From positions 1 through 35,014 of the forward strand of contig CABYVH010000010.1 in NCBI GenBank assembly GCA_902522365.1: a stretch of DNA of 35,014 bases. Direction: 5' to 3'. Each line of letters opens with the position of its first letter. The stretch's first letter is position 1. The position numbers and the translations under genes are program-made. The notes under the pieces are model-generated. The model was given only the letters and a program-made list of their open reading frames with translations, was not told the origin of the DNA and made no database searches. This DNA comes from an uncultured Pelagibacteraceae bacterium (GTDB lineage: Bacteria; Pseudomonadota; Alphaproteobacteria; Pelagibacterales; Pelagibacteraceae). Positions 16,595 to 29,572 of the stretch are shown here, piece after piece.

Positions 16595-17868
16595 ATACTA
16601 ATTAAATCTTTATTAGACCATTCTATTTTAATTTCAGCCCCACCTCTAGTCTCTGAGTTTCTAATTAATAATTTTGCCTTATTTTTTTCCAGTAGAGTTT
16701 TGCCTATAAATATTCCTAATCCCAATCCTGCTCTAGATTTATTTTTAGATTGTAAAGATTTTATATAAGGATCACCAATTTTAGTTAATATATCTTTTGG
16801 AAATCCTTGACCATCATCTTCAATTGATATGGAAGAGTTTTCACTGTCGCTTGTTATTGAAATATAAATATTTTTTTTTGAAAATTTATTAGCATTTCCA
16901 ATAAAATTTCTAATTCCATAAACTATTTCAATTGATTTTGAAATTTCAAATGAGTTATAATTTTGTTCAGTATTGATAATAAAATTTTTGTCTGATATTT
17001 CTTTGAAAGAATTAATAATTTCTTTAATGTAATTTTGCAAAGTAATATCCTTATCTATAAAATCATCTTCAACTACCGGATTTAATGACAATTTTTTTAA
17101 TATTTCATTACATCTATCCACTTGACTAACTAGTAGTTCAATATCTTTTTTTAGATCGTTATTATTTTTGAAATTATTATATAAATCTTGAGAAATAATT
17201 TTAATTGTAGACAGTGGAGTGCCTAAAGAATGAGCAGCGGCAGCGGCTTGTCCTCCTAAAGATACTAATTCATTCTCTTTTGAAATAACTTCCTGAATTT
17301 TATCTAATGCATCTTTTCTAACTTTTGACTCATTTCCAAATGTTAAAGCAAAAAAACTCAGGAAAATAAGTGCAATAATTAAAGCTAAAGGTACTGAATA
17401 ATAATAGTAATTACTAAAAATATATTCATTTAATGGTGAAGGTAATTCTTGATGATAGAAAGTAAGTAGAATAATTGAAAAGATTGTCAAAATTATTAAT
17501 AAAATGTTAGTTCTAATGCTTAAGCTATTTGAAGCAAATATACTTGGTATTATAAGGAATATTGAGAATGGATTTATAGTACCGCCGGTTAAATAAAGCA
17601 AAAAACTTAATTGTATAATATCAAGAGTAAGAAAGATTAAAGAAATTTTTTCTTGTAACTGATTTTTTTTAAAAAAATAAAATAAAAATATGTTACTTAA
17701 AGCACCTACTAAAACTATAATATTTGCTAGTAAAAAATTAAATTCAAATTTAAACAGGAATGCAACGACATTTATAGTAATAAATTGACCAATTACACCA
17801 ATCCATCTTAAATTAACGTATGTAACTTTATTTAAGTGGGATGATTTGGAATTGTTACCTAACTCCAT
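16591..17868 (-). CDS. regB: RegB/PrrB/ActS-type redox sensor histidine kinase
   Basis: This 425-aa membrane kinase has about six hydrophobic spans (roughly 20-180), with the quinone-site-like GGTINPF at 95-101. The H-box [13 protein letters not shown] has phosphoacceptor His213. [10 protein letters not shown] segment contains Cys253, placed like the redox-active cysteine of RegB. The catalytic domain shows an N box ([12 protein letters not shown]), DDGQGFP and GLGLGIF. RegB homologues control respiration and energy genes through the regulator RegA. No regA lies nearby, so its partner must be encoded elsewhere. It follows gyrB by 3 nt on the same strand, an unusual operon partner. The subfamily call is strong; the signal is inferred. 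Confidence 0.87.
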   Translation of the reverse strand: MELGNNSKSSHLNKVTYVNLRWIGVIGQFITINVVAFLFKFEFNFLLANIIVLVGALSNIFLFYFFKKNQLQEKISLIFLTLDIIQLSFLLYLTGGTINPFSIFLIIPSIFASNSLSIRTNILLIILTIFSIILLTFYHQELPSPLNEYIFSNYYYYSVPLALIIALIFLSFFALTFGNESKVRKDALDKIQEVISKENELVSLGGQAAAAAHSLGTPLSTIKIISQDLYNNFKNNNDLKKDIELLVSQVDRCNEILKKLSLNPVVEDDFIDKDITLQNYIKEIINSFKEISDKNFIINTEQNYNSFEISKSIEIVYGIRNFIGNANKFSKKNIYISITSDSENSSISIEDDGQGFPKDILTKIGDPYIKSLQSKNKSRAGLGLGIFIGKTLLEKNKAKLLIRNSETRGGAEIKIEWSNKDLISI

Positions 17869-17871
17869 TAA

Positions 17872-19935
<2,064 letters not shown>

Positions 19936-19945
19936 TTATAAGGAG

Positions 19946-20083
19946 TTAGTCTTTTATACCATTTTTGAAATTTTTAATAAAATCTCTTATAACTTTAAGC
20001 TTAAATTAGTAAGCAACATCAACGATAATATCTAATTTTTTAAAAAAATTTTCTATTGTTAGAATTTTTTGAATAAAAGCCAT
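19946..20083 (-). pseudogene. Short reading frame interrupted by one stop, upstream of gyrB (tentative)
   Basis: The 172-nt gap between tRNA-Ser and gyrB is the largest in the window. On the - strand an ATG at 20083 opens 25 codons to a TAA (20008-20006). The same frame then continues for 19 more codons (amphipathic, Lys/Ile/Phe-rich, ending FKNGIKD) to TAA at 19948-19946, 16 nt before the gyrB ATG. It may be a degraded small gene, a 25-aa leader peptide or chance in AT-rich DNA. The gap also holds TATAAA (19958-19953), a possible gyrB -10. No other feature is seen here. Confidence 0.25.
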
Positions 20084-20101
20084 TTTTAAGTTGAAAATTG
20101 A

Positions 20102-20191
20102 TGGCGGAGAGAATGGGATTCGAACCCATGATAGAGTTTCCCCTATACACGCTTTCCAAGCGTGCGCCTTCAACCACTCGGCCACCTCTCC
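20102..20191 (-). tRNA. tRNA-Ser (anticodon GGA)
   Basis: A 90-nt class II tRNA read on the - strand. The 5' acceptor strand GGAGAGG pairs with TCTCTCC, followed by discriminator G and an encoded CCA. D-arm (GGCCGAGTGGTTGAAGGC), anticodon loop CTTGGAAAG with GGA, a long variable arm (TATAGGGGAAACTCTATC region) and a T-arm with GGTTCGAATCC are all visible. The long variable arm and anticodon identify serine (UCC/UCU codons). It lies between a GT2 glycosyltransferase gene and gyrB. Confidence 0.97.
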
Positions 20192-20257
20192 AATCTAGAT
20201 TTCATAATATTTATATAAAATCAATTAAATTACTTACTATTAAAATTCATAATATAA

Positions 20258-21160
20258 TTACTGTTTATTTCCACTTTTTCCTAATTTTTCTAAGATGAAA
20301 AAATAATAAAAAGCTTTTAGTCTATAAAAATTCAAATTTACTTTATTTAATCTCATAAGAAGTAAATTAAGAAAAAATTTTATAATAAAAATAAATAGTT
20401 TTCCAGATGTTACTGACCAAAATTCAGACTTATCTTTGTGTTTATGATCAAAATATAAAGATGATTTTGTAAAGTTAAAAATTCTTTTTTTATTTACCTT
20501 ATTAAAATTTTTTTTTTCATGCGAAGCAAAACCCACATGATTGACTTTAGCACTAGAAATTTTAATTATTTCATAATTATTTTTCCTTACATTATAACTT
20601 AAATCAATATCTTCAAGATAGGTATAATAATAATTATCCCAACCTCCAATACTTTTAACTTTAGTTTTATCAATCAACATCGCTGTAGCATTTACTGCCT
20701 CAACACAAAAGTCACCTGATGGAATTATTTTATTGTTTTCGGTTCTAATGCTTTTTTTAAGTTTTTTTGATTTATCAATTTTCAATTGATAATGGTCAAA
20801 AATACTATATTTATTATCTTCAAAAATTAATGGGGTTAATATCGCTGCATTTTGATATTTTTCTTTCGCACTTAAAAGATTTTCAATACAATCACCGTGT
20901 AACTCAACATCTGGTTGGGTAATAAAAATATTATGACTTGTAGCATTATTTAAAGCAAAATTGAATGTTCTTGCAAGCCCTATGTCTCCAGTATTAAAAT
21001 ATTTGATGTTTTGAAAATGATCTAAAATATTATTTTTAAGTTTTACATCATTACCATTATCGAAGATAATTATTTCTTTTACTGGTGGAAGTGATAGTAA
21101 CAACTTATTAATGATATCACCTGGATAAAAAGTTGGTATTACAACTGAACAATTTAGCAT
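20258..21160 (-). CDS. Family 2 glycosyltransferase (rhamnosyltransferase-like)
   Basis: This 300-aa GT-A-fold enzyme probably transfers a sugar to a cell-surface glycan. It begins with VVIPTFYPG, has IIIFDNGND (Asp34), FITQPDVEL in place of a canonical DXD (Asp84), a GGWDNYYYTYLEDIDLSY segment with the acidic Glu183-Asp184 pair, and a hydrophobic stretch near 255-270 that could anchor it to the membrane. It starts directly after the lepA stop with no gap and is the last protein gene before tRNA-Ser. Such surface-glycan genes are often variable between strains, but base composition is not visibly different here. Donor and acceptor are unknown. Confidence 0.85.
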   Translation of the reverse strand: MLNCSVVIPTFYPGDIINKLLLSLPPVKEIIIFDNGNDVKLKNNILDHFQNIKYFNTGDIGLARTFNFALNNATSHNIFITQPDVELHGDCIENLLSAKEKYQNAAILTPLIFEDNKYSIFDHYQLKIDKSKKLKKSIRTENNKIIPSGDFCVEAVNATAMLIDKTKVKSIGGWDNYYYTYLEDIDLSYNVRKNNYEIIKISSAKVNHVGFASHEKKNFNKVNKKRIFNFTKSSLYFDHKHKDKSEFWSVTSGKLFIFIIKFFLNLLLMRLNKVNLNFYRLKAFYYFFILEKLGKSGNKQ

Positions 21161-22972
21161 CTATTTTTCTTTAGATATTTTAAGAACACCAATAAATGCC
21201 TCTTGAGGAATTTCAACTTTTCCAAATTGTTTTGCTCTCGCTTTTCCTTTTTTCTGTTTTTCAAGTAACTTTCTTTTTCGATCAGTAGCTCCACCACCAT
21301 GAATTTTGGTGAGAACATCCTTTTTAAAACCTTTAATTGTCTCCCTTGCAATAATCTTTCCACCTATTGCTGCTTGAACTGGAATCATAAAGTTATGTCT
21401 TGGAATTAAATCTTTTAATTTCTCACATACCTCTCTTCCAGTTTTTTGAGCAAAGTCTTTATGTATCATCATAGCTAGAGCATCTACTGGCTCAGTATTT
21501 ACTAAAATCCCCATTTTAACAAGATCTCCCTCCCTGTGACCTATTATTTCATAATCAAAACTAGCATATCCACTTGTCATCGATTTTAATCGGTCATTAA
21601 AATCAAATACTATTTCATTTAGTGGTAATTCATAATTTACAACCGCTCTACTTCCAGAGTAACTTAAGTTTGTTTGAATTCCTCTTTTATCTTGGCATAT
21701 TTTCATTATAGGACCAAGATACTGATCAGGGGTAATAATGGTTGCTTTGATCCAAGGTTCTTCAATAAATTTTATTAAACTTGGATCTGGTAAACTTGAT
21801 GGATTTTGTAAATCTTTTATCTCACCATTGTTCATATGGATCTTATATACAACGCCGGGAGTTGTAGTTAATAGATTTATATCAAATTCTCTTTCAAGCC
21901 TTTCAGTAACTATTTCTAAGTGCAACAAACCTAAAAAACCACACCTGAAACCTAAGCCTAAAGCTGAAGAAGATTCGGGCTCAAAGGAAAAGCTAGAATC
22001 ATTTAATTTTAATTTAGCTAATCCATCTTTTAATTTTTGATACTCAGAGCTATCTACTGGAAATAATCCACAAAACACAACTGGTTTACTTGGCTTAAAG
22101 CCAGGTAAAGACTCTGATAATGGTTTAGATGCATCACAGATTGTATCTCCAACTTTTGTTTCTGATAAAATTTTTATTCCTGTTGTTATAAACCCAATCT
22201 CTCCAGAATTAAGTTCATCAACATCTTTTGGTTTGGGTGTAAAAACTCCAACTTTCTCCACAAAGTATTCCTGATTTGTAGACATCATTTTAATTTTCAT
22301 ATTGTTTTTAATTTTTCCATCAATTACTCTTACTAAAATGACTACACCTAGATAAGTGTCATACCAACTATCTACTAATAAACACTTTAGTTTCTGATCT
22401 TTTTCACCTTTTGGGCCTGGCAGAGTATGGATAATTTGTTCTAAAATTTCATCAATTCCTTCACCAGTCTTTCCAGAACAAGGAACAGCATTAGATGTAT
22501 CAATACCTATTACATCTTCAATCTGTTTATTTGTTCTATCAATGTCAGAAGCTGGTAAATCAATTTTATTTAAAACTGGTATTATTTCATGATTTATATC
22601 AAGAGCTTGATACACATTTGCTAATGTTTGAGCTTCAACTCCTTGAGTACTGTCCACAATTAATATTGAACCTTCGCAAGCATACAAAGATCTACTTACC
22701 TCATAACTGAAATCAACATGACCTGGGGTATCTATAATATTAAGAATATAATTTTTTCCATCTTTAGATTTATAATTTAATTTTACCGTTTGTGCTTTAA
22801 TAGTTATACCTCTCTCTCTTTCAATATCCATCGAGTCAAGCACTTGAGCTTTCATTTCTCTGTCTGTCAAACCACCACATTTATGTATAATTCTATCTGC
22901 TATAGTTGATTTACCATGATCTATATGGGCAATGATTGCAAAATTTCTGATATTATCAATTTCAGTAGACAT
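21161..22972 (-). CDS. lepA: Elongation factor 4 (LepA), ribosomal back-translocating GTPase
   Basis: This 603-aa translational GTPase has G1 AHIDHGKST (15-23), switch region [13 protein letters not shown]3 DTPGH (81-85) and G4 NKID (135-138), followed by domain II, EF-G-like domains and the LepA-specific basic C-terminus ([20 protein letters not shown]). It can back-translocate or remodel stalled ribosomes. It lies immediately downstream of pheT (stop and start codons abut) and upstream of the GT2 gene. Length is normal. Confidence 0.97.
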   Translation of the reverse strand: MSTEIDNIRNFAIIAHIDHGKSTIADRIIHKCGGLTDREMKAQVLDSMDIERERGITIKAQTVKLNYKSKDGKNYILNIIDTPGHVDFSYEVSRSLYACEGSILIVDSTQGVEAQTLANVYQALDINHEIIPVLNKIDLPASDIDRTNKQIEDVIGIDTSNAVPCSGKTGEGIDEILEQIIHTLPGPKGEKDQKLKCLLVDSWYDTYLGVVILVRVIDGKIKNNMKIKMMSTNQEYFVEKVGVFTPKPKDVDELNSGEIGFITTGIKILSETKVGDTICDASKPLSESLPGFKPSKPVVFCGLFPVDSSEYQKLKDGLAKLKLNDSSFSFEPESSSALGLGFRCGFLGLLHLEIVTERLEREFDINLLTTTPGVVYKIHMNNGEIKDLQNPSSLPDPSLIKFIEEPWIKATIITPDQYLGPIMKICQDKRGIQTNLSYSGSRAVVNYELPLNEIVFDFNDRLKSMTSGYASFDYEIIGHREGDLVKMGILVNTEPVDALAMMIHKDFAQKTGREVCEKLKDLIPRHNFMIPVQAAIGGKIIARETIKGFKKDVLTKIHGGGATDRKRKLLEKQKKGKARAKQFGKVEIPQEAFIGVLKISKEK

Positions 22973-25381
22973 TTACGACCTAATTTTTGCGCCAGACTTA
23001 GTCTCTACAGTTGAAATAATTAATTTATTAATATTTTCAAGATCACTCTCTTCTAAAGTCCTTTCAGATGATTGAATTGTTACATTGAGAGCTATCGACT
23101 TTTTATCTTGAGGAATATTTTCACCTTCATAAATATCAAAAATTTTAATAGATCTTATTAAATTTTTATCAATTGATGATATTATTTCTATTAAATCTTG
23201 TGCCTTAAAATTTTTATCTACAACAAATGCAAAGTCTCTTTCCGATTTTTGATAATCTGAGTATTCAAAATTTGTTTTTAGATCTTTAAGCTTTATTTTA
23301 TTCTCTCTTAGATAATCCATATAAATTTCAAAACCAACCAGACCTTCAGTTTTAATATCAAGTTTTTTTAAAATATTTGGATGGATTTCACCAAAATAAG
23401 CAACTGGTTCTATTTCATCCTTATCAAGATAGATAGAACCAGATTTTCCTGGATGATAATATGAAGGAGATTTATCTCTTACAAAAAAACTTTGCTTGTC
23501 GTATCCAGCTTCGACTAGTGTTTGAATTACATCCTTCTTCACATCAAAAACATCAACTATCCTCTCTTTTTCGTTCCAATTTAATCTTGATATTTTTCCT
23601 GATTTTATTGCACCAATTACTGTCAACTGCTCGCCAGGCTCGCTACCCCTAAAAATTGGTCCAATTTCAAACAGCGAAATGTCTTTAAATCCTCTGTCTA
23701 AATTTTTCTTTAAATAAAAAGCCAAATTTGTGAATATAGAATTTCGTAAAACATCTAAGTCTGAACTTATTGGATTTACTATTTTTATTTCTTTTAAATT
23801 TTCTTTAAAAAGTTTGTTTATTTTTGAGTCTGTGAATGACCATGTTACAGTCTCAAAATAACCTTTGGATGCCACAGAACGTTGAAGAAAGTGAAAGAGT
23901 TTTTGTTGTGCGTTTAAAGTATCTTTTATTTTAGTTTTTTCAGGTTGTAAGGTTTCTATGTTCTCATACCCTTTAATTCTTACTATTTCTTCGACTATAT
24001 CAATTGGTTGAGTTATATCAGGTCTCCAAGTGGGTATTTTTAAATCTAATTCAAATTTTTCCTTAGAAACATCAAATCCTAGATCAGTTAAAATTTTAAT
24101 TATTTCATTATCATTTACTTTAAAACCAGTTATTTTTTCAAATAAGGAGACATTAAATTTAATTTTATTCTTTTCATACTTATCTGTTTGTTGAATATCA
24201 AAATTACTAATTTTACCACCACAAATCTCAGATATCAATTCAGCAGCTTTTGACAAACCTAATTCAATCGATTGAGTATCAATTCCTCTTTCAAATCTGA
24301 ATTTTGCATCAGTATCAATATTTAATAATTTTGAAGTTTTTCTAATTGATCTAGGAATAAAATAAGCAGATTCTAATAAAACATTTTTAGTATTAATTTC
24401 GGTTCCAGAACGTGTTCCTCCAATGATTCCTCCTAAGCCTAAAACTCCAGATTTATCAGAAATAACACACATATCATCACCTAATTTATACTCTTTGTTA
24501 TCAAGAGCTTCGAAAGTTTCACCCTTTTTTGAATTTCTTACTATAATTTCTTTGTCAATTTTATCTGCATCATATGCATGAAGTGGTCTATTTAAGTCTA
24601 ACATTACATAATTTGTAATATCAACAATTGCTGAAATTGGTTTTTGACCAAGTGAAATAATTTTTTCTTTAAGCCATTTAGGACTTTCTTTATTAGTAAC
24701 ACCTTCAATTAAGCAACTACCAAATATAGTACAACCTTGATTTTTATCTTTTGTGATTGAAACTTTAATTTTTTGTGATTCATTTTTTTTAATATTTTTA
24801 AGTGAAATTTTTTTTAATTTCCCTGCTCCAGCTGCGGCAAGATCTCTAGCTATACCTCTTACCCCCAAGCAATCAGGACGATTAGGTGTAATTGATAAAT
24901 CTACAACTTTTTCAGTATTAGTTTTAAAAAAGTTTTTACCAATTCTATCAGTGTATTTACCAGTTGGTAGTTCTGTTATTCCTTCGCTTTCGCTTGATAA
25001 ATTTAGTTCAGACTCTGAACACAGCATTCCATAAGAAGTAACCCCTCTAATCTTGCTGACTGAAAGTTTCATGTTATTTTTTGGAATTATTGTTCCAGGA
25101 CCTGCATAAATAGTCAAAAGATCTTTTTTTGCATTTGGTGCTCCACATACTACCTTAACAGTATTATCCAAACCAATATCAACATCGCATATTCTAAGTT
25201 TATCTGCATTCGGATGCTGTTCAGCATTAATAATTTTTGCCACTTTAAAACTGTCTAAACTAGAGCTTAGATTTTCAAAACTCTCAACTTCTAGACCAAT
25301 ACCTGTTAGTTTTTCAATTATCTCATTATCTTTTTTTTGGGTGTCGAGGTGCTCCCTTAACCAACCTATAGTAAATTTCAT
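22973..25381 (-). CDS. pheT: Phenylalanine-tRNA ligase beta subunit
   Basis: This 802-aa subunit of the alpha2-beta2 PheRS has an N-terminal EMAP-type tRNA-binding domain (about 40-150, with [18 protein letters not shown]), B3/B4 editing region ([30 protein letters not shown]), B5 domain, catalytic-like core and a C-terminal FDX-ACB anticodon-binding domain ([13 protein letters not shown]). It overlaps pheS by 4 nt (ATGA), giving coupled synthesis of the two subunits. The product charges tRNA-Phe. Length and domain order are normal. Confidence 0.97.
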   Translation of the reverse strand: MKFTIGWLREHLDTQKKDNEIIEKLTGIGLEVESFENLSSSLDSFKVAKIINAEQHPNADKLRICDVDIGLDNTVKVVCGAPNAKKDLLTIYAGPGTIIPKNNMKLSVSKIRGVTSYGMLCSESELNLSSESEGITELPTGKYTDRIGKNFFKTNTEKVVDLSITPNRPDCLGVRGIARDLAAAGAGKLKKISLKNIKKNESQKIKVSITKDKNQGCTIFGSCLIEGVTNKESPKWLKEKIISLGQKPISAIVDITNYVMLDLNRPLHAYDADKIDKEIIVRNSKKGETFEALDNKEYKLGDDMCVISDKSGVLGLGGIIGGTRSGTEINTKNVLLESAYFIPRSIRKTSKLLNIDTDAKFRFERGIDTQSIELGLSKAAELISEICGGKISNFDIQQTDKYEKNKIKFNVSLFEKITGFKVNDNEIIKILTDLGFDVSKEKFELDLKIPTWRPDITQPIDIVEEIVRIKGYENIETLQPEKTKIKDTLNAQQKLFHFLQRSVASKGYFETVTWSFTDSKINKLFKENLKEIKIVNPISSDLDVLRNSIFTNLAFYLKKNLDRGFKDISLFEIGPIFRGSEPGEQLTVIGAIKSGKISRLNWNEKERIVDVFDVKKDVIQTLVEAGYDKQSFFVRDKSPSYYHPGKSGSIYLDKDEIEPVAYFGEIHPNILKKLDIKTEGLVGFEIYMDYLRENKIKLKDLKTNFEYSDYQKSERDFAFVVDKNFKAQDLIEIISSIDKNLIRSIKIFDIYEGENIPQDKKSIALNVTIQSSERTLEESDLENINKLIISTVETKSGAKIRS

Positions 25382-26445
25382 CTGCTAAGACCTCTATAAT
25401 TTGATGGAACATCCAATGGATCAAAACCAAAATGGTTAAGCCATCTGTAGTCAGTCTCAAAGAAGGCTCTTAAGTCATTAATACCATATTTAAGCATTCC
25501 AAGTCTATCTATCCCTATACCAAAAGCATAACCTTGGTAGTTATCTGGATTTACTTTTACATTTTTAAGTACATTTGGGTGTACCATTCCACAACCAAGA
25601 ATTTCTAACCATTTATCTCCTTCACCAATTACTATTTTTCCATCTTTTATCTCGTAACCAATATCTACTTCTGCAGATGGTTCAGTAAAAGGAAAGTGAC
25701 TAGGTCTGAATCTCATTTTTATTTTATCCACTTCAAAAAATGATTTTATGAAATAATTCAAGCATCCTTTTAGATGACCCATGTTTATGTCTTTATCTAT
25801 ATGAAGCCCTTCGACTTGGTGAAACATAGGAGAATGAGTTTGATCGCTATCAGATCTATATGTTCTGCCTGGAGCTATAATTTTAAATGGAGGTTTTCCA
25901 TTTAGCATTGTTCTAACCTGTACTGGAGAAGTATGGGTTCTTAATAATGATTCTTTATTATTATCTAAATAAAAAGTGTCATGCATATCTCTAGCTGGAT
26001 GATTGTCAGGCGTATTTAATGCAGTAAAATTATAATGCTCATTCTCTATATCTGGCCCTTCTTCAACACTAAACCCAATTTCTGAAAATATTGATGATAT
26101 CTCGTCAATTACTTGCGAGACAGGATGTATTTTTCCTCGACTAAATTCTCTCTCAGGTAATGTTACATCTACTTTTTCATTTTCAAGTTTAGAGTTAATC
26201 TCTTTTGTTTCAATTTCTTGAAGTTTAGAGTTTATCTTATCTTGAAGTTCGTTTTTTAGTGAATTTAAATCTGATGCAAATTTTTTTCGCTCATCAGTTG
26301 GTAAAGATCCTAATTTTTTAAAAGAATGAGAAATCTTCCCATTTTTACCAAATAATTCTGTTTTTATTTGATTTAAACTTTCAATATTCAAATCACTATT
26401 TAATTTATTCAAATAATCATCTTTGATTTTTTTAATATCGGACAT
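25378..26445 (-). CDS. pheS: Phenylalanine-tRNA ligase alpha subunit
   Basis: This 355-aa catalytic class II subunit has an N-terminal coiled-coil-like tRNA-binding region (1-90), motif 1 region ([14 protein letters not shown]), motif 2 ([20 protein letters not shown] split across about 196-215) and motif 3 ([18 protein letters not shown]). It overlaps pheT by 4 nt. The 43 nt between rplT and pheS hold no obvious hairpin terminator, so rpmI-rplT-pheS-pheT is probably one transcription unit, as in other bacteria. Confidence 0.97.
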   Translation of the reverse strand: MSDIKKIKDDYLNKLNSDLNIESLNQIKTELFGKNGKISHSFKKLGSLPTDERKKFASDLNSLKNELQDKINSKLQEIETKEINSKLENEKVDVTLPEREFSRGKIHPVSQVIDEISSIFSEIGFSVEEGPDIENEHYNFTALNTPDNHPARDMHDTFYLDNNKESLLRTHTSPVQVRTMLNGKPPFKIIAPGRTYRSDSDQTHSPMFHQVEGLHIDKDINMGHLKGCLNYFIKSFFEVDKIKMRFRPSHFPFTEPSAEVDIGYEIKDGKIVIGEGDKWLEILGCGMVHPNVLKNVKVNPDNYQGYAFGIGIDRLGMLKYGINDLRAFFETDYRWLNHFGFDPLDVPSNYRGLSR

Positions 26446-26488
26446 ATTTGTAGAATATTTGTTAACTCTAGAAAAACAACAATGAATA

Positions 26489-26845
26489 TTAATTCAATGC
26501 TGCTTGAGCTTTTTTAACTATAGTTTTGAATACTTCAGGATTATCATAAGCAATTTCAGCAAGTATTTTTCTGTCAATTTTTATACCAGATTTGCTTAAA
26601 CCATTAATAAACTTGGAATAAGTCATACCCTCGGCTCTTACCCCAGCATTTATCCTATTAATCCATAGCGATTTAAAATCTCTTTTTTTATTTCTTCTGT
26701 CTCTGTAGGCATACTGCATGGCTTTTTCCATAGCCTGTCTTGCAGCTCTAATGGTATTTTTTCTTCTTCCCCATTGACCCTTAACAGCTTTTAAAACCTT
26801 TTTATGTTTTGCTCTACTAGTTACACCTCTTTTTACTCTAGCCAT
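26489..26845 (-). CDS. rplT: 50S ribosomal protein L20
   Basis: This 118-aa L20 starts [20 protein letters not shown] and contains [33 protein letters not shown] and a C-terminal helical domain. It is an early 23S rRNA assembly protein and, in some bacteria, a translational repressor of its own operon. It lies 1 nt downstream of rpmI, in the canonical infC-rpmI-rplT order. The gap is too short for a separate leader, so any autoregulation would act upstream of rpmI. Confidence 0.97.
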   Translation of the reverse strand: MARVKRGVTSRAKHKKVLKAVKGQWGRRKNTIRAARQAMEKAMQYAYRDRRNKKRDFKSLWINRINAGVRAEGMTYSKFINGLSKSGIKIDRKILAEIAYDNPEVFKTIVKKAQAALN

Positions 26846-26846
26846 T

Positions 26847-27053
26847 TTATCCTCTTAAGTTATACGGCATGTAAGATTTTACAATTTTTCCATCTTGTTT
26901 AGATAGTACCGTGGTTCCTCTTTGCTTTCTAATCTGTGAATTAGTTCTTTTTATCATGCCATGTCTTTTGCCCGCTTGAGCAGTTATAACTTTTCCTCTT
27001 GCAGATACTTTAAATCTTTTTTTTGCTGAACTTTTTGTTTTTAATTTAGGCAT
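26847..27053 (-). CDS. rpmI: 50S ribosomal protein L35
   Basis: This is a 68-aa basic protein. The start ATG at 27053 gives [20 protein letters not shown], the standard L35 N-terminus. A longer frame from 27074 would add MYNPTKI, which has no counterpart in L35, so it is rejected. A [12 protein letters not shown] internal segment and SQIRKQRG follow. It lies 54 nt downstream of infC and 1 nt upstream of rplT. No strong ribosome-binding site is visible upstream. Confidence 0.95.
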   Translation of the reverse strand: MPKLKTKSSAKKRFKVSARGKVITAQAGKRHGMIKRTNSQIRKQRGTTVLSKQDGKIVKSYMPYNLRG

Positions 27054-27107
27054 AATTTTTGTGGGGTTATACAAATATTGTTATTAATTTACAACTACAA
27101 ATATAGC

Positions 27108-27653
27108 TTATAAAGGCTGAATAACCATGATCATTTGCTTGCCATCAAACTTTGGCTGAAGTTCTACTCGTCCAATAGCTTCCATATCTATTTTTATCTT
27201 ATCCATAAGCTCATGCCCTAAACTAGAATGTTGAAGCTCTCTTCCTTTAAATCTAATTGTAAATTTTACCTTATCACCTTTTGCAATAAATTTTTGAGCA
27301 TTTTTTATTTTAAATGAATAATCGTGGACCTCTGTAACTGGTCTGAGTTTAATTTCTTTCAGTTCGATCTTTTTCTGTTTTTTTTTTGCTTTATTTGCTT
27401 TTTTTTGGGCATCATACTTAAATTTTCCCATATCCATAATTTTGCACACAGGAGGTTTTGCTTTGGGAGCGATTTCGATTAAATCTAACCCTTGTTCCTT
27501 AGCTCTACTAATGGCATCTTGTAAATTTAGAATTCCTAAATTATCACCATCACTTGCTATAACTTGAACATCTTGTGAAGTTATTCTTTGATTTGTTCTA
27601 GGACCTCTAGATTTAGTTCTTCTCTGAAAGTAGTTTTGTTTAAAATCTGCCAC
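27108..27653 (-). CDS. infC: Translation initiation factor IF-3
   Basis: This 181-aa IF-3 has an N-terminal domain (NQRITSQDVQVIASDGDNLG, ISRAKEQGLDLIEIAPKAKPPVCKIMD), a lysine-rich linker (KKANKAKKKQKKIELKEIKLRP) and a C-terminal domain (KGDKVKFTIRFKGRELQH). The start is GTG at 27653, overlapping the thrS TAG stop by 1 nt (TAGTG). No in-frame ATT, the rare autoregulatory start used by enterobacterial infC, occurs in the codons before the preceding in-frame stop, so GTG is the best candidate. It controls initiation fidelity and 30S subunit availability. Confidence 0.95.
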   Translation of the reverse strand: MADFKQNYFQRRTKSRGPRTNQRITSQDVQVIASDGDNLGILNLQDAISRAKEQGLDLIEIAPKAKPPVCKIMDMGKFKYDAQKKANKAKKKQKKIELKEIKLRPVTEVHDYSFKIKNAQKFIAKGDKVKFTIRFKGRELQHSSLGHELMDKIKIDMEAIGRVELQPKFDGKQMIMVIQPL

Positions 27654-29572
27654 TAAATTGAAGGTGCTTTGTTAAGAGCAGAGTATTTTTTTAAGAATTC
27701 TTTTAAATCCATAGTTTCTTGTTTTTTAGAATCCAATCTTCTAATAGTTACTGTGTTGCTGTCAACTTCTTTTTTTCCACATATTAGTAACATTGGAACC
27801 TTAGTTAGTGAGTGTTCTCTTATTTTATAATTTAAATTATGATTTTTTAAATCTACTTCAGAATTAATACCAGATTTTTTAAGCTGACTATTTACTTCTT
27901 TAGCATAATCATCGAAATCTTCTGAAATGGGTATTACAATAGTTTGTGAAGGGGATAACCAGAAAGGTAATTTACCAGAATAGTTTTCAATTAAAATTCC
28001 AATAAACCTCTCTAAAGATCCAAATAATGCTCTATGCAGCATTACAGGAACTTTTTTATTTCCATCTTTATCTACAAACGAAGCACCTAATCGTCCAGGT
28101 AAATTTAAATCAACTTGTAAAGTTCCACATTGCCAATCTCTTCCAATTGCATCTCTTAAAACAAATTCAATTTTTGGGCCATAAAAAGCTCCTTCACCTT
28201 TATTAATTGAATACTCTAATTTTGAGGCTTTAATAGCTTCTAAAAGAGCAGCCTCAGATTTGTCCCAAACTTCGTCATCACCAACTCTTAAGTCAGGTCG
28301 ATCTGAATATTTTAAAATTACATCTTCAAATCCTAGATCTTTATAAATTTCTAAAATTAAATTTGTTACACTTAAACATTCTTCAGTTATCTGTTCTTCA
28401 GTACAAAAGATATGTGCATCGTCTTGGGTAAAAGCTCTAACACGCATCAATCCATGAAGTGCACCAGAGGGTTCATACCTATGCACTTTACCAAATTCTG
28501 ACATTTTAAGAGGTAAATCTCTATAACTTTTTAAACCTTGATTAAAAACTTGTACACATCCAGGGCAATTCATTGGTTTTATGGCAAACACTTTTTCGTC
28601 AGGGGTAGTAGATGTATACATATTTGCTCCAAATTTTTCCCAGTGCCCAGATTTTTCCCAAAGAGAACGATCTAAGATTTCAGGAGTATTTATTTCTTTA
28701 TATCCTGCGTTATCTTGCTTCATCCTCATATACGAAACAAGTTTTTGAAATAAATTCCATCCTTTTTGGTGCCAAAATACTGCTCCAGGACTTTCTTCTC
28801 TGAAATGAAACAAGTCCATTTCTTTACCAATTTTTCTATGATCTCTTTTCTCGGCTTCTTCAATTCTCATCAAATAGTCATCTAAATCTTTTTGACTACC
28901 CCAACTTGTGCCATAAATTCTTTGTAACATTTCATTTTTAGAGTCTCCACGCCAATACGCTCCAGAAACTTTTGTCAGTTTAAAAGCTTTGCCAATTTTG
29001 CCAGATGACTCCAAATGCGGGCCCCTACACAAATCATGCCATGTATCACCATGATGATAAACAGTAAGCTCTTCATTTTTTGGAATGCTTTCAATTATTT
29101 CAGCTTTATATTTTTCTCCAATTTTTTTAAAATGATTTATTGCTTTGTCCCTGTCCCAAACTTCTCTTCTCGTTTTGACATCTTTATCAATTATTTCTGA
29201 CATTTTTTTTTCAATTTTATTAAGATCGTCACTAGTAAATGGTTCTTTTCTAGCAAAATCATAAAAGAAACCATTCTCTATCACTGGACCAATAGTCACT
29301 TGAGTGCCTGGGTATAACTCTTGAACAGCCATAGCCATAATATGTGCAGCGTCATGTCTGATAACTTCTAGGCCCTCTTTGTCTTTAGAGGTAAAAATTT
29401 TGACAGAACTATCTTTTTCAATATTAAAATATAAGTCTTTTAATTCACCATCAACACTCATTACTAAAGCTTGCTTCGCTAGAGATTTGCTTATTTTTTC
29501 TACAACTTCTGAACCAGTAACACTTTTATCAAAGTGTAACTTTTTTCCATCAGGTAAAGTAATATTTGGCAT
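27653..29572 (-). CDS. thrS: Threonine-tRNA ligase
   Basis: This 639-aa class II synthetase has an N-terminal TGS domain (1-62), an editing domain with the RHDAAH pattern (His73, His77) and HDLCRGPHL, a catalytic core (EMDLFHFREESPGAVFWHQKG; MNCPGCVQVFNQGLKSYRDLP; AFTQDDAHIFC; motif 3 HRALFGSLERFIGILIE) and a C-terminal anticodon-binding domain. It charges tRNA-Thr and hydrolyses mischarged Ser-tRNA-Thr. It overlaps infC by 1 nt and the upstream GT4 gene by 1 nt. No T-box or operator is visible because the upstream flank is coding. Confidence 0.97.
   Translation of the reverse strand: MPNITLPDGKKLHFDKSVTGSEVVEKISKSLAKQALVMSVDGELKDLYFNIEKDSSVKIFTSKDKEGLEVIRHDAAHIMAMAVQELYPGTQVTIGPVIENGFFYDFARKEPFTSDDLNKIEKKMSEIIDKDVKTRREVWDRDKAINHFKKIGEKYKAEIIESIPKNEELTVYHHGDTWHDLCRGPHLESSGKIGKAFKLTKVSGAYWRGDSKNEMLQRIYGTSWGSQKDLDDYLMRIEEAEKRDHRKIGKEMDLFHFREESPGAVFWHQKGWNLFQKLVSYMRMKQDNAGYKEINTPEILDRSLWEKSGHWEKFGANMYTSTTPDEKVFAIKPMNCPGCVQVFNQGLKSYRDLPLKMSEFGKVHRYEPSGALHGLMRVRAFTQDDAHIFCTEEQITEECLSVTNLILEIYKDLGFEDVILKYSDRPDLRVGDDEVWDKSEAALLEAIKASKLEYSINKGEGAFYGPKIEFVLRDAIGRDWQCGTLQVDLNLPGRLGASFVDKDGNKKVPVMLHRALFGSLERFIGILIENYSGKLPFWLSPSQTIVIPISEDFDDYAKEVNSQLKKSGINSEVDLKNHNLNYKIREHSLTKVPMLLICGKKEVDSNTVTIRRLDSKKQETMDLKEFLKKYSALNKAPSI

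Noticed and set aside
20030..20060. A/T palindrome (AATTTTTTAAAAAAATT-like) as a terminator
   Set aside because: It has no GC stem and could not form a stable hairpin; such runs are common in this AT-rich DNA.
20098..20298. Open frame of 66 codons on the + strand over the tRNA
   Set aside because: It reads through the antisense of tRNA-Ser, a familiar false ORF, and has no support as a protein.
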